DNA from: Pyropia haitanensis
Taxonomy: Eukaryota; Rhodophyta; Bangiophyceae; Bangiales; Bangiaceae
Direction: 5' to 3'
NCBI GenBank assembly: GCA_008729055.1
Contig: SDUX01000010.1
Coordinates: 992,001 to 1,056,000, forward strand
DNA: 64,000 bases
This document shows positions 46,791 to 57,214 of the stretch, one piece after another. Under the pieces are notes generated by a model. The model saw only the letters and a list, made by a program, of their open reading frames with translations. It had not been told where the DNA came from and made no database searches. The stretch's first letter is position 1. The number at the start of each line of letters is the position of its first letter. The translations under genes and the position numbers were made by a program.

Positions 46791-48922
46791 CGGCGTGCGC
46801 ACAAGCGCGCGGCTGGCGCGTCGCCGCTAGCCGCACGGAGGTTTGTCGTCGGCCGCGGCGGCGGGCTCCACTCCCCCCCCTCCACAAGTTGGGGTAGGGG
46901 GGGGGGGGGGGGGTAGGCCCCTCGCGCTCCCGCCACCGGCCGGCCGCCACGTCCCGGCGCGACAGCGGTGGCTGCGGCCGCCGCCCGCGGTTGGTTGGGC
47001 CGTCGCTAACGGTGGGTGACGGAAAAGGGGGGGGAGGGGGGGCTCGAGAGCGGGGGGAGCGTAGACGCAACGGCCAGTCCGGGGGGGGGGGGAGGGCGGA
47101 CGGGTGAGGTGGGGAGGGGGACCTCGGGGTGTTGCTTGAAGGGGCGAGCCGCCAGGCGGCGCCGCCTGCTGGCCGGCCGACACCGCGAATAGCACCACGG
47201 GGTGTGGCGGAGGGGGGGCGGGCGATTGACGCGGTGGTGGTGGCCGTCGCGGTGCCGGTGTGGTCTGCGGTCGCGGTTGGGGGGAGGGGGGGGGGGGCGC
47301 GGTTGGGTGACAGTCGCTGCCGCCGCGGGCCGCGCGACAGACTGTAAAGATCTTTGCGGCTCCCCCCCACGACGGCGCGCCAGAGTACACACGCGGTGCC
47401 GTGGCGCGTGGCCCGCCGCCGGTCGAGGCGATACACGGTCCGTGCACAGGTGTACAGTCGAGCGGTGGTCGACTGCCACCGGGAGGGGGGTGCAGCAGCC
47501 AACCGTGGCCGGCTCTGCCCACGCCCCAAGCGGCGACCCCGCAGGCTTGTCAGGGCCCAAAGCGGAAGCGAGCGGGGGGTGGGGGGGGGGGGGGGGGAAG
47601 GGGGGGGGGGACAGGGAAGACCAGCGGCAGCCGCCGACCCCCCCCTCCCTCTCCCTCAACAGCGGCTTCCCGCCAGAATGCAGCGCCCAGGGCGCAGCGC
47701 CCGCGTCGGCCCAGTGCCGGCCGGGCGCCTTCCCCACCGCCACCACCAGCGCCGGTGGCGGTGGGGCGCCGCCAGCGGCACCCGCGGCGACGGGGAGAAG
47801 CGTCAGGGAGGGCGTGGGGGAGGAGGTTACCGTGACAGGGACGCCCGGCCGAGGCGTCTGCCCTCGTCCGGTGCGGGCGGTAGCCTCCCGCTGCGGTCGC
47901 GGCGGCCGCTGCAGTCGTGTCTGGGGGTAGTGGGCCGCTGCCACCGCGGCTGTCCCGGTCGCCGCGGTGGCCGCCGTCGGCGGCACGCGGCGGCGGCGAC
48001 GGCAGCGGCAACGGCGGCGGGGGCGGCCGCGGCGGCCGCGGTGTGCCGCGGGGTGTCCTACGGGAAGGGAGCCCCTCCACGCCCGAGCCGTCCCGCCCAG
48101 TAGTCGACTTTGTCTGGCAGGGGCGGCAGAGGGGAGCGGTCGCGCCGCCCGTCTCGCGGGAGTTTCTCATCCCCGCCGAGTAGGCTGTGGTCGTCGCCGC
48201 ACCCACCTGGACAAGCGCACCGCGGCAGCCGAGGCGGCGGCGCTTGGCCGGGATCAGTCCAAAACACGCCGCCGTGGCGGCGGCAGCGGCAGCGGCAGCG
48301 GCAGCGGTGGCAGTGGTGGTGGCGACGGCGGTGGCAGGGTGTCGCTGGCGTGGCGGCGGCGGCGGCAGCTATATCTGCCCCCCCCAGCCGTGGCGGATGC
48401 CCGCCGTGGCAAGAGTCTAACGCACGCACCCGACGACGAAGGACAAAACCGCGGGCTTCGGACCGCTGTGCCGCCTACTTGCCCCTCTTTTCTCTCTTGG
48501 CATCATGCTCTGGTGGTGGAGAACAAGCAGAGCGGTTGCGCGGAGGAAGAGGGCAGATCCCACCACGGTGATGAATTTTCGAGACCGAATTTTAAAGCAT
48601 GGGTACGTGTTCTGAACGTCGATCCATGGAATCACGGACAAGATTCTCTGTTGTCTGTGTCACATGTACAGGAACATTTCTGACGGACGGCCGCGAGGCC
48701 GTCGGGAGAAGACCCCTTCGACAACAACAGCAACGAAAAACACAGGTAGACGGCGCGGGCGACTGCGGCGACCGAGCGCGACGCTCGGCGCCGCCCGTCA
48801 GTACCGCTTGTGGTGTTTGCTTCCCCACACGCCACCCTTGCGATGACACGTCGTTGGCGGCGGCGGCGGCGGCCGCCGCAGCAGCGGCGGCAGCGTTCCC
48901 CCCAGCACCCCTTCCTCAGGCT

Positions 48923-49384
48923 ATGGCCGCTAGCGGAGTCGAGGACGCCCGCGAAAACGACGGCACCCCACAGGGGCTCGCCGCCGACGCGCCCGCGCCT
49001 GAAAATCCATGGCGGCGGCGGCGGCGGGCCAGCGGAGTATCGCCCGTACAACCGCCGCCGCCGCCGCCGCAACCACCGTCACTCTCCACGCTCTGGCCTG
49101 GAACGACGACGCCGGGGCGGCCGACCGTCAGAGGCGACGGTGGGGGAGACGGCGGTGGTCACCGCCGCGACGGCGGTGAGTTGAGCCCCTCCGCCGCGGA
49201 GCAGGTCGGTCGCCACGCAGTCGCTGAACCGGCGGAGCACCTCGAGCCGCACGCCGCGCCGCGCGTAGCGCCGGTGGGGACCCACTGCAACCGGGAGCGC
49301 GGGGCCCAATCTGGGGAGGGAAAACGCCATCCGAGCACCCGCCTCCTACGGCCGGTGCGTCCACACGGTGGGCGACGGCGGTGA
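48923..49384 (+). CDS. Hypothetical protein, weakly supported
   Basis: An ATG-initiated frame of 153 residues begins MAASGVEDARENDGTPQGLA, a natural-looking N-terminus directly downstream of balanced-composition sequence that could be a promoter and leader. A basic Pro-rich middle and a His/Arg-rich end follow, with no recognisable domain. The opposite strand (49330-49079) holds an 83-residue ATG frame containing RRYARRGVRLEVLRRFSDCV, which is equally protein-like, so only one of the two can be real and the strand is uncertain. Confidence 0.25.
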   Translation: MAASGVEDARENDGTPQGLAADAPAPENPWRRRRRASGVSPVQPPPPPPQPPSLSTLWPGTTTPGRPTVRGDGGGDGGGHRRDGGELSPSAAEQVGRHAVAEPAEHLEPHAAPRVAPVGTHCNRERGAQSGEGKRHPSTRLLRPVRPHGGRRR

Positions 49385-49903
49385 CGCCCGGTCGCTGTCC
49401 CCACAGCGATCGTAGTGCCGAGCCCCCGCGTGACGTTTTTTGTCGCGGCGGACAACCCCCGCGGCCGTCGCGGCGGTGCGACGACGGGCGACGGCACGTG
49501 GCGGGGCGGCGGGAGGGGAAGCGCTGGCGCCGGCCGACCCACGCCCGCCGCACCGGTGCACCTGGAACATCGCGACGGCACTGCCGCCGCTGCCACCGCC
49601 GCCGCCGCGGTCACCGCCACGGGCGGCGGCTGCCGCCGAGCAGAGCGCGGCGGCTTCCCCCCCCCCCCGCTCCCGCTGTGGCGGCGGCGGCGGCCGTCGG
49701 GGCGGCGGCGGCCGTGGGCGGCGGCGGCGGCGGAATTTTTTTTCGGCTCGGGCCGGCGGCCGTGCGTCCGCCCGCGGCGGTGCGGTGGGTGGCCGCCGCG
49801 GCAGCCGGCGTTGCCGGGGAAGGCTGGGGGGGCCGCGAGCAGGGAGGGGAAGGGACGCGGCTGGGGTGGTGGCGTGTCGGCCTCCCCGCGCGGGACTTTT
49901 TGC

Positions 49904-49946
<43 letters not shown>

Positions 49947-50581
49947 GCGCCGCCCGCGCCGTGGGCGGCGCGGGCGGCGGAGCGCCCCGCGCGCCGCTGG
50001 CCGGGACGGGCGCGGCGGCCAACCCCACCGCCCGTGGCGTCTGCGAACCGCGCCGGCGGCGCCGCCGTCGGGTGTGGCTGGACGGTGGGCGCACCCCGCA
50101 CGCCCCGTGGGGGCGGCCGCCCACGCAGACGCGGCGGCGGCCGCCCGCGTCGCGGCCGCCACGCGCCGCCGCCGCCGCCCGGTATGGATGCGGGGGCAGG
50201 GGCGGTGGCGGCGCTGCTGGCGCGTCCCCCCCCCCCCCCCCCCCACCTCGCCCACCCCCTCACCCCACCCGCGGCGGCCGCCGCCGCCGTGCGCGCGACG
50301 ACAAAAAAAAAAAAACTATGAACGGAAACCCAAGCGCGCCGCCGGCAGCGGCAGTCCCCGCTCCGCCAACGGCACGGGCCCGTTGTCTCCCGCCCGCCAC
50401 CTCCACAACCACAGAGGCAGGCGACGGCCACAGCCCACACAGGGGGGGGGGGGGGGGGGGGAGGGCAAGTGGCGGCCGCGGCCGGAACCGAGGTGGGGGG
50501 GGGGGCGACGGGTGGGCGCTGCCACCTCACGGCCGCGCCGGCCACGCCGAGGACGGGGGCGACCGCCCCGGCAGTGCGGCG

Positions 50582-50614
<33 letters not shown>

Positions 50615-53252
50615 GCCTCGGCCGCTGACGCCGCCTCGTCGCCGCCGCCGTCGCCGTGTCGCCGCCGCCGCTGCCACCGCCGCCGCCGCCGCCGCCGCCG
50701 TCGCCGCTGTCGCCACCGCGGGCGGTATGGCGGCGACCGCGGGCGGGCGGTGCCAACGCGGGTGGGCGTGACACACGGCGGCGACCGGCGTCATCGGACG
50801 ACAGCCGCCCCGTCCGCGGGAGGGGGGTGGCCCCCGCGGGTGTCGTGCGCGTCGGGGGGCGGCCCTGCCGGCGCACGGGCGCGGCGGAGGGCTGCGACTA
50901 CCGCCCGCGGTTGGGAGCGTGTCGGTATAGCGGGCGGGGGTGGTCGGTGGTGGCGGTGGTGGGCGTGCCGGCGGGGTGCCTGTACGGCGTGCGGCTGGCA
51001 GCGGCGGGCGCGACGCGGTCGGTGGGGCCAATGACGAGGGGAGCGGGCATGACAATGCAGACCCAGCGGGAGGGGGGGGGGGGGGGGGGTGGGGCAATAG
51101 GGGGGCGCCCACAGCCCCGCCGCCGCCACCCCCACCGCCGCCGCCACCACCCCCACTGTCTCAGCCAGCCGTATCGTCCTCTTTATGCGGCCGTACACGG
51201 CGGTCACACGGGAGCGGACGGCGGCCGCGGTGGCCGGTCGGCGCACCGACGCACGCCTCGGTGCCGTGCCGGACGCGTCGGGCGCCGGATCAACAGCGGT
51301 ACGGCGAGATTAGGGGGTGTGTACGTAATGGACGCTCTGTGTAGTACGGGCCCGCCGGGGCCGTCCCACGTCAAGTCGGCGGTCCGCCGGATGCGTGCGC
51401 CAAGCCCCCACGGCCCTGCGGGACGCGCCCCTGCGCCCCCAACCCGTCTTCCCACCCCGCTCGCCCCCTACTCCCGCGTGCCGCTGACACCGCCCCGTGG
51501 GCGTGCGCGGCGCAGGCGGCACGCCGCGCCCGGGTGGCGGCTGCACGCCCGCGGCGGCGTCGGCGTCCTCCCCCCCACCCCGCGCGGGCGTGTGTCGGAG
51601 CGGGTCCCGGCCTTCCCCCCCACCCCCCCCCCCCCCCCCCCCCAACGCCCCGCGCGCCGCCTCTCTACGTTGGCCGCCGCCGCCGCCAGAGTGGGAGAGG
51701 ACGCGGTCCTCCCTCCCGCGGGGACCGGCAGATTGCGCCCAGCCCGAGCTGTGATTGGGCAGGCTGTCACGGGGAGGGACGGATGGGGTGGGCGGGCCCT
51801 AGAGCGTGAGGGTGGCGGCCGCCGTCGCGCCGGGCAAGGGCGGCGCGGGGTGTCATTGACCGCGCCCGTCGCGGCGCCGTGACGCACGCGGTGGAACAAA
51901 AGCAGCGGCCCCGGCGGGTGGTCCCGCCGGGTGGCCACATCTCCCAGTGCGCTCTAGATCGTCAGGGAGGATCACACCGGAGCGGTAAGGAGGAGGGGGT
52001 GGGGGGGGGGGGGGGGGGGGAAGGGCCGTCGTGGGGCGCCGGTGCTCGGGGATGGACGCCCCACCGGGAAAGAGGCTGGAGCATGGGCGCGCTCCGACAG
52101 GGGTTGCCCACAGCAGGGTCGGTCAAAGGTGCCGATGGAGGGGAGAGGGGCAGCGTAGGGCGTTCCCCCAGCGCGCACGTTGGTGTTGCGGGTGCTCGGC
52201 TGGGCGAGGCGCCGCCGCCGCGGGCGTCGCCCCGCGCGCGCGTGTGACCCCCCCGCGGGCCGTGCTGGCGCCCCCACCGCACCGGCCGGCGGGGTATAGC
52301 CACCGCCGGCGGCGCGAGCCGCCCGTCCTGCGCGCGCGGCCGCGGCCGCCGGCCGCCGGCCGTCGGCGGCGGGCCCTCGTCTGCCTTTTTTGCTTGCTTT
52401 TTTTTTGTCGTACGCTCGGCGGCCATCCCCCCCCCCACTCGCGCGCCCACGCGGTGGGGCACACGGCCACCCACGCCGCCCCCGCCCCTGCGCACGCCCG
52501 CGCCGCGGCACACACGGGCACGCGACGAGGAGCGGCCGCCGCCGGCGCCCCGCGCGCGCGGGAATCCCCCCCCCCCCGGCACCGGTGGGGCGGCGTCAGC
52601 GTAGCACCGGCAGCGGGCGAGGATCGCGGCGACGGCGGTGCGCAGCAGCGGCAGCGTGGCGAGACGCGGCGGCGGGGGGGGGGGGGGGGGGGGGGTGGCC
52701 AACGGGGGATGCCGTAGGGCGGGGGGGTGGCCGCGCGTGGGGCGGCGAGCCCCATGGGTGGGGGGGGGGGGGAAGGAACGACGCGCGCCGCGTGTCGTTG
52801 GTGCCGCCGCGCGTACGCGCCGTGTGGCCGACCGCGTGCCGTCGCGAACGGCCGTTGCAAAGGGGCGGCGGGGTGGGCGGCCGGCCGGCAGGCTGGGCGG
52901 GTAGCGCCGCGGTGTCCCACACACCCCCGCCGGGTGTGGCGGGTGCGTGAGGCGGCCGGGTAGGGGGGGGAAAGACCCCGCCGCGCGCGCCCGCGGCTCG
53001 TGCGCAGGGGCGACGGCAACGGCAGCGCGGCCGACGCCGAGGGTACAAGAAGGCCGCCGGCGGTGCGGGGGGGTCGGGGGCCGTGCATCCTCCAAAGCCA
53101 ACCCACCGAGACCCGAGGCGGCGGCCATCCCCCCCCCCCCAGCTCCCCCGTCCAAGCTTCCCGCCGTGGCACCCCCCGCGGCGGCGTCTCCACCCCTCGA
53201 CAGCCGGCAGAGCAGGGAGCTCCGTCAAAGTTGCGGCCCCCCCGTCAGCACC
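49385..53252. other. 3.9 kb very GC-rich stretch upstream of the monooxygenase gene; no supported gene
   Basis: Long open frames exist on both strands (for example minus 51112-49346, plus 49415-51034) but are Arg/Pro/Ala/Gly-rich with no domain. G, C and A runs are frequent: A13 near 50302-50314, G19 near 50443-50461, C18 near 51626-51643 and G22 near 52676-52696. A minus-strand ATG near 52437 opens MAAERTTKKKQAKKADEG but leads into low-complexity sequence. An unrecognised small gene cannot be excluded. Confidence 0.3.
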
Positions 53253-54419
53253 ATGGTGCGCCTCGCAGTGGCGGCGGTGGCGGCCGCCGCGGCGGTTGCG
53301 GGCCTCGCCGCCCGCGCGGCGGGCCACGGGCTGGTCATCACGCCCCGCCAGCGGGGGGCGCTCGTTACGGTGTACGGGCCCACTATTGACCCGACGGCAC
53401 CCAAAGACACCTGGTACGTGTGCCAAACAAGCTGCTGGGAGGGGGAGGGAGGTGCTGGGGTGAACGGCAGGAGCGGGCGGTGAGTGCGTGGTTGTTGGTG
53501 TTGCCAGTGGCAGCCTGGGTCTCCGTTTCTGACACCCTCGCCTTCCTCCCACCGGCCGCTGTTGCTTCGTGCGTCGCACCCCCCTCTCGGCTGTGCTCGC
53601 TTCCCTCCCCCGCTGACTCCACCCCCCCACCCCCGTCCTTTCCACAGCCCCCACTGCCTCAGTGGTGGCAACGTCGCGGGCGCCAACGGGGGCGCCTGGA
53701 CGCCCTACGACCCGCTCGACCCCAAGCTCCGCCCCGCCCGCGCGTCCGACCACGGCGCGTGCGGGGACCCCGCCGGCGGGCGCGCGCACATGGCGGGCGG
53801 CCGCTTCTACCACGGCGGCAAGCCCGTCGCGGCCTACACCGCCGGCGGCACGATTGACTTTGAGCTCAAGATCACCGCCCACCACAACGGCTACATGGAG
53901 TGGTGGGTGTGCGACGTTGACAAGTGCGCCGACGACGACCCGACGGCGGCGTGCTTTGCCACCCCCGGCGCGTGCGTGCGGCTGGAGCGGGTGCCGCACG
54001 CGGCGTGTGAGGCGGGCACCGAGGCGGACTGTGGGCCCATCCAGCCGGCCTACCCGTCCCGCTGGTACCTGCCGTGCAAGGGCAGCGGCCGCCCGGCCGG
54101 CGGCGTGCTCGCGTTTGGGGGCCCCGCGGGCAAGATGCGCTACGCAATCCCGCCGGGCTTTTCGTGCCAGCGCTGCGTCACGCAGTGGTACTGGGCGACG
54201 GCCAACTCGTGTACGCCGCCGGGGGCGGACGCGTACCAGTTCCCGCCGGCGTGGAGCAACTGCCCGTCGGGGAACCTGGGCATCTGTGGGGGGGGGGGGC
54301 GTGGCCAGAGGAGTTTTGGTCGTGCTCGGACGTGACCATCAAGGCCGCCGGGGGGGGGGGGGGCGCGCCGCAGCCGCCGCCGCCGTCGCCTCAGACGCCG
54401 CCGGCGTCGCCCCAGACGC

Positions 54420-54460
<41 letters not shown>

Positions 54461-54697
54461 GTGCCAACGTGGACGCCGCCGCCGCCGCCGCGGCCGTCGG
54501 CGGTGCCGCAGCGGCCGCCCGTGTGGACGCCGCGGCCGTCGGCGGCGCCGGTGCGGCCGCCGGCGGGGCCCGCCGACGGCGCATGCCTGCCGCGCGGCTC
54601 GTGGTGTGTGCTCGAGCGGGTGGCCGCTGGTGCGTGCTGCGCGGGCTCCAAGTGCCTCCCGTACGAGGGGTCCGAGCGGTTCTCCATGTGCTTGTGA
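53253..54697 (+). CDS. AA15-like lytic polysaccharide monooxygenase with a C-terminal cysteine-rich module
   Basis: Copper enzymes of this type oxidatively cleave chitin or cellulose outside the cell. Exon 1 (53253-53413) encodes a signal peptide ending ARAAG before His25, which starts HGLVITPRQRG; the N-terminal His would be half of the copper brace. A 234-nt intron (GTACGT donor, CACAG acceptor) joins to exon 2 (from 53648), giving DTCPHCLSGGNVAGANGG. Further family features are DFELKITAHHNGYMEWWVC (second copper His at about 132/133), PGFSCQRCVTQWYWATANSC and, after a frame change at the G12 run near 54287, EEFWSCSDVTI, where an axial aromatic is expected. A Pro-rich linker (about 54370-54560) leads to a six-Cys module (CLPRGSWCVLER, GACCAGSKC, FSMC; pattern C-x6-C-x9-C-C-x4-C-x11-C). 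Family assignment is by motif reading; the substrate is unknown. Confidence 0.85.
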
Positions 54698-55899
54698 GCT
54701 GGGGTGGGGGGGGGGGGGGATGGCGCGTGTGAAGACAGAGATGTGTGGCGTGCTTGTGGCGCCGCGGGTGTCGAGTCAAAAGATGTCCTCGTTGACCGAG
54801 CCTATTCTGTGCAGGCGCGCCAGGGGGAGCGGCTCCTCTGGGATGCACGCCCGCCGTCCAGGAGTAGCTGTTCCCGGCGGTGCCGCCGTGTTCCACTCGC
54901 GGGTGTCAGCGCGGCTCGTGTCGTGTTGCCGTTCAGCGAGTGCGTCTGGGAACGCCATTCCGCCGGTGCTAGCCGTCGGTGGGGCGGCGAAGTGTGTTGT
55001 GGTGGGCCGTGATGGCGGCGGTGCGTCGTGCTGCAAGGGGGGAGGCGGCAGCTGCAGTTGCCGCGGCGGTGGCGCTCGTGGGCGGGGGGGGGGGGGAGCC
55101 GCGCCGCCTGCCGGCGGGCGCGCGGCGGGGGGGGAATCCCGCCGCACGCGGCGGGGGCGCCCCATGGGCGGCGGCGGTATCCACCGCCGCCACCCGACGG
55201 CGGTCGAAACCCAAGCAGGACCCCACGGGGCGGCTGCTGGGAGTACAGGCGCCGGGCACTCGGCCGCCGTCGGACAGGGGGTGCGGGGATACAGGCCCGA
55301 GGGGGGGGTACAATACAAGTGAGGGGGGGGGGGGGGGGGGGGGACCGCCGCCGCCTCCTCCTCAGCGTCTGCTGCCGACGCTGTGGCGGCGGCGGCGGCG
55401 GTGGTGCCGAGCCACGGCCCGCCGGGGCTTGGCACCAGCGCCGCCGTCGCGTCGGCCGCGGGCCTGGGCGCGGGTGTGCCCCCCACGGCGGCGACCGCAA
55501 CAGCCACGGCAGTTGCGCCTCCCTGCGGCGGCACGAGTCCCGCGGGCATTCACGGACAAGCCGGCCGCCATCGCGACGGTCCGCCACCGCCCGCAGCCGA
55601 CCAAACAGCGACGCCAGCGCCACGCTCCCGTTGCTACCGTCACCACCCCCACCGTCAGTCACCGTCACGACCGCCGCCGTCGGCAAACGTTGGAGGGTCG
55701 AGGGGGGCGGCGGCGGTGGGTGGCCGCCCCCCCCCCCGCCCGCGCCTCGGGCATCTCGGCCAGCGGCTTGCGCCCGTACGTATCGTACGTCGCCGCCGCC
55801 GCCTCCCTCGCGCGCCGCGGCCCATGCGGCGGACACCCACACGCCGCGGCTGCCGGCTCCCGTGTGGGAGCGCGGCCCCCACCACCACGCCGGACCTGA

Positions 55900-56236
55900 C
55901 CGCCCGCCAGCCAAACACAGGCACCACGCACCTCCCCTTCCCCCCAAGAGCCGACGCCGCCGCCATCAGAGACCCGCCCCCTCCCCCCCCCCCCGCAGAA
56001 CCCCAACCCGTCGCCACCACCGGCGTCCGACCCGACCTCCCCCACTCAACAAGCCGCTTCCGGGCTTCACCCCCCCGCAACCACCGCCGTCCCCACCTCC
56101 ATCGTCGTCCTCTCCGTGGCGGCGGTCGTCGTCACCGTCGTTGCCGTCGCCGCCGCCGACGGTTGCACCCGCCCCACGCCCCGTGTCACCACCACGGCAG
56201 CAGCAGCCGCACCGCACCGTGCACCGACGAGTACAT
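55900..56236 (+). CDS. Possible 3' exon of a single-pass membrane protein
   Basis: The frame from 55900 to the TGA ending near 56236 reads as a Pro/Ser/Thr-rich stalk followed by a typical transmembrane helix, TAVPTSIVVLSVAAVVVTVV, and a short Thr/Ala-rich tail. There is no ATG and a stop lies just upstream, so it would have to be a 3' exon; ACACAG at about 55914-55919 is a possible acceptor, and a GTACGT donor-like word lies near 55776. The 5' part of the gene is not identified. Confidence 0.25.
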
Positions 56237-56659
56237 GACCGCTACGCACGCAACCTCAATATGTGGGCAGACGAATACAATGGGTGGGTGGGGAGGAGGC
56301 GCAAGCGAAAAGGAGACGACTGATGGGTCGAGACGGGTCGGCCGCTTGAACGTTACAACTGCCCGGCCAGGTCAGCCTGCCCACGCCCGTTCAATTACAC
56401 AGAAAATACAAGACTGTGATCCTGTCTTAACTTTCGGCCTCTGGTTGATCCCAAGGATACTGCACGCCCGTTCCTTCTCAGAGGAACCAAACGAAACTGC
56501 AGGGCCGTACGCCCACCAGAGTAGGCCTACTGGCCAGACGCACGCAGCCATTGTGTTCCCTGAGGCTGGAGAACGCCTTCGGCGCCAGCAACAAAGGAGG
56601 CCGGAGCCCGCTCCGACGCCGAGACCACAGGAGCGACTCGTAGCGACTCAAATGGGAAG

Positions 56660-57214
56660 ATGCCCGACTCCATCTGTCGTCTGTACGGCGGACCCCCGGT
56701 GGGGTCCGATTGGTCACGCTACACCCACTCGACGAACGTGGCTGCCGCTGTGCCAGGCCGCACCTCACCCACGGCGATGGCGCAACCGTGGCGGGCGTGG
56801 CGAGACCGCCGCCGCGGCCGCTGGGGCATCCATTTTGGAGACACCCGCGAGGTGGGCGAGCCGCAGCACACTGTCGGTGACAAGCAGGCGTTCACACAGC
56901 AGACGCTTATGGATGGGGGTCTCGCGCACAAGCTGTTTGGAGCGCCCAGCGTCGGCCTCTTTTTTGCTGTTGGTCGCCACGAGGGGCTGGCCCTGCGGGC
57001 CGCCTGGCAAGCAACCCGTGCGGATCGGTGCGATCTGCTGGGTTCCTTTCCGTTGCGCGGGGCAACGCCGGTGAGCGCAGGCGCAAGGACTAGGAGAGCA
57101 GATTCCCATTTGTGTTTTGGGAACGAAACACTACGCCACGTGCTGTACTTGTCGTTTGCTGCGCAGTGTTGTCCGAAACTGATAAGTGTCGATTTGTGGA
57201 AGCTCTGTCCTTGA
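56660..57214 (+). CDS. Hypothetical protein in a balanced-composition region
   Basis: An ATG-initiated frame of 184 residues contains DTREVGEPQHTVGDKQAFTQ followed by QTLMDGGLAHKLFGAPSVGL, which is not low-complexity. A donor-like GTGAGC occurs inside the frame at about 57070, so the true 3' structure could differ. No family is recognised; it could also be a remnant of a mobile element. Confidence 0.25.
   Translation: MPDSICRLYGGPPVGSDWSRYTHSTNVAAAVPGRTSPTAMAQPWRAWRDRRRGRWGIHFGDTREVGEPQHTVGDKQAFTQQTLMDGGLAHKLFGAPSVGLFFAVGRHEGLALRAAWQATRADRCDLLGSFPLRGATPVSAGARTRRADSHLCFGNETLRHVLYLSFAAQCCPKLISVDLWKLCP

Larger units (their letters stand above)
45491..48922. other. Upstream region of the armadillo-like gene; no supported gene
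   Basis: Very GC-rich to about 47900, with purine tracts (46158-46215, GGGGAGG units), a 36-bp duplicated unit and a G/T minisatellite. Open frames on both strands through 47000-48400 mirror one another and none shows a domain. From about 48410 to 48830 the composition is balanced and no gene is seen. Confidence 0.35.

Noticed and set aside
49346..51112. A 588-codon minus open frame as a large protein gene
   Set aside because: Composition is Pro/Arg/Ala/Gly with homopolymer runs throughout, no domain is visible, and an equally long frame exists on the + strand.
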